A stretch of DNA of 30,531 bases, taken from IMG/VR virus record IMGVR_UViG_3300030103_003543, positions 1 through 30,531 of that record; one strand, 5' to 3'. This document shows positions 30,113-30,531 of this stretch, piece after piece; within the stretch, counting starts at the first letter, position 1, and every line of letters begins with the position of its first letter. Under the pieces are notes generated by a model. It was not told the DNA's origin and did not search any database. It saw only the letters and a list, made by a program, of their open reading frames with translations. Source of the DNA: a virus. The translations under genes were made by a program, and so were the position numbers.

Positions 30113-30531
30113 TACTGTGCTCAAAGAAGGCAGGCATCCGAGCTGCTTTGGTGAAGGAAAGTTCAGGTGCTTTACCCTGATACATCAGGTTGTCGCTCTG
30201 ATCTAGCCAAAACTTTTTGTCCAATTTTTTATCAGATGCTCCAACCTTCAGAGGTTGCATCACCCAATTGATTGTCGCCTTTCTCAATCGGTCCAAGGAA
30301 GGTGACGCTTCAAGCCCCAGCTCCTTGCATACGAGGCTGTTGGTTGCCACGTGTATTTGTTCATCTCTGGAGATGTCTGCAGAGACTGTTCGCATACCAG
30401 GGTCACCATTAGCTCTAAAGAATGGGAGTAGTACAAAGAAAATTGCACGCTCGGCAACCATTGCTTTGACGATCGTGTGATCTGGATGCGAAGTCCACGC
30501 ATCCCGTAGCCTGATCGCTTCCGCCTCAGCT
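30087..30531 (-). CDS. Ribonucleotide reductase beta-subunit-like protein, C-terminal part
   Basis: The frame is open at the right edge; about 147 codons are visible, ending ...FEHSNVNLPQYA. The segment VAERAIFFVLLPFF followed about 30 residues later by SRDEQIHVATN has the Glu and DExxH spacing of the last two metal-binding helices of ferritin-like class I ribonucleotide reductase small subunits (NrdB). A short reductase gene just before the head genes is typical of P-SSP7-like phages and would help supply deoxynucleotides. The N-terminal half is outside the window, so the remaining metal ligands cannot be checked. Confidence 0.7.
   Translation of the reverse strand, partial: AEAEAIRLRDAWTSHPDHTIVKAMVAERAIFFVLLPFFRANGDPGMRTVSADISRDEQIHVATNSLVCKELGLEASPSLDRLRKATINWVMQPLKVGASDKKLDKKFWLDQSDNLMYQGKAPELSFTKAARMPAFFEHSNVNLPQYA

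Overview
This window is the late half of a T7-like cyanophage genome (a marine Synechococcus/Prochlorococcus podovirus, Autographiviridae type), lying on the minus strand, so transcription runs from high to low coordinates. The evidence is the T7 morphogenesis gene order (portal, scaffold, capsid, tail tubes A and B, internal proteins 13-16, tail fibre, small then large terminase) together with the cyanophage photosynthesis genes psbA and hli, placed between scaffold and capsid as in P-SSP7-like phages. Almost every gene overlaps its neighbour by a TAATG, ATGA, TGATG or TTGA junction, which points to a translationally coupled late operon.

In transcription order: the C-terminal part of a ribonucleotide-reductase beta-like (ferritin-like) protein enters at the right edge (30531-30087). 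Two small proteins follow (30112-29682), then portal (29685-28123) and scaffold (28130-27375). Next comes an accessory module (27372-24796): two small basic proteins, a signal-peptide protein resembling a miniature outer-membrane barrel, hli, psbA and three small ORFs. A structured leader (24795-24636) precedes the major capsid gene (24635-23511), which ends at an intrinsic terminator as T7 gene 10 does. Tail tubes A and B, gp13-, gp14-, gp15- and gp16-like internal virion proteins and a 1311-residue tail fibre fill 23462-7797. The gp15-like protein carries the lytic transglycosylase that T7 has on gp16, plus a degenerate M23/LytM-like domain. From 7746 to 5546 there is a chain of small membrane, secreted and coiled-coil proteins (lysis or envelope candidates), followed by small terminase, a basic protein, an HNH endonuclease, a very basic 335-residue protein and large terminase (ending at 1995).

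The left 2 kb is different. Beyond terL come a terminator, a 9-bp x4 and 4-bp x6.5 tandem repeat block, two small ORFs, a sigma70-like promoter and a second terminator-like hairpin. Then come small, largely SD-less ORFs, each preceded by copies of a repeated motif. One of them (756-424) resembles a conserved cyanophage early protein family. I infer that this crosses the genome end into the early region, meaning the contig is a circularised or permuted assembly; the tandem repeats would then sit near the concatemer junction.

Most interesting for follow-up: the repeat-headed early small-ORF array (1-1030), the tandem repeats and promoter signals at the genome end (1200-1935), the multi-hairpin capsid leader, the internal copy of the fibre anchor fold, the degenerate LytM domain on gp15, two genes without an acceptable start codon (gp13-like and the 6635-5979 ORF), and the low-complexity basic protein next to terL.
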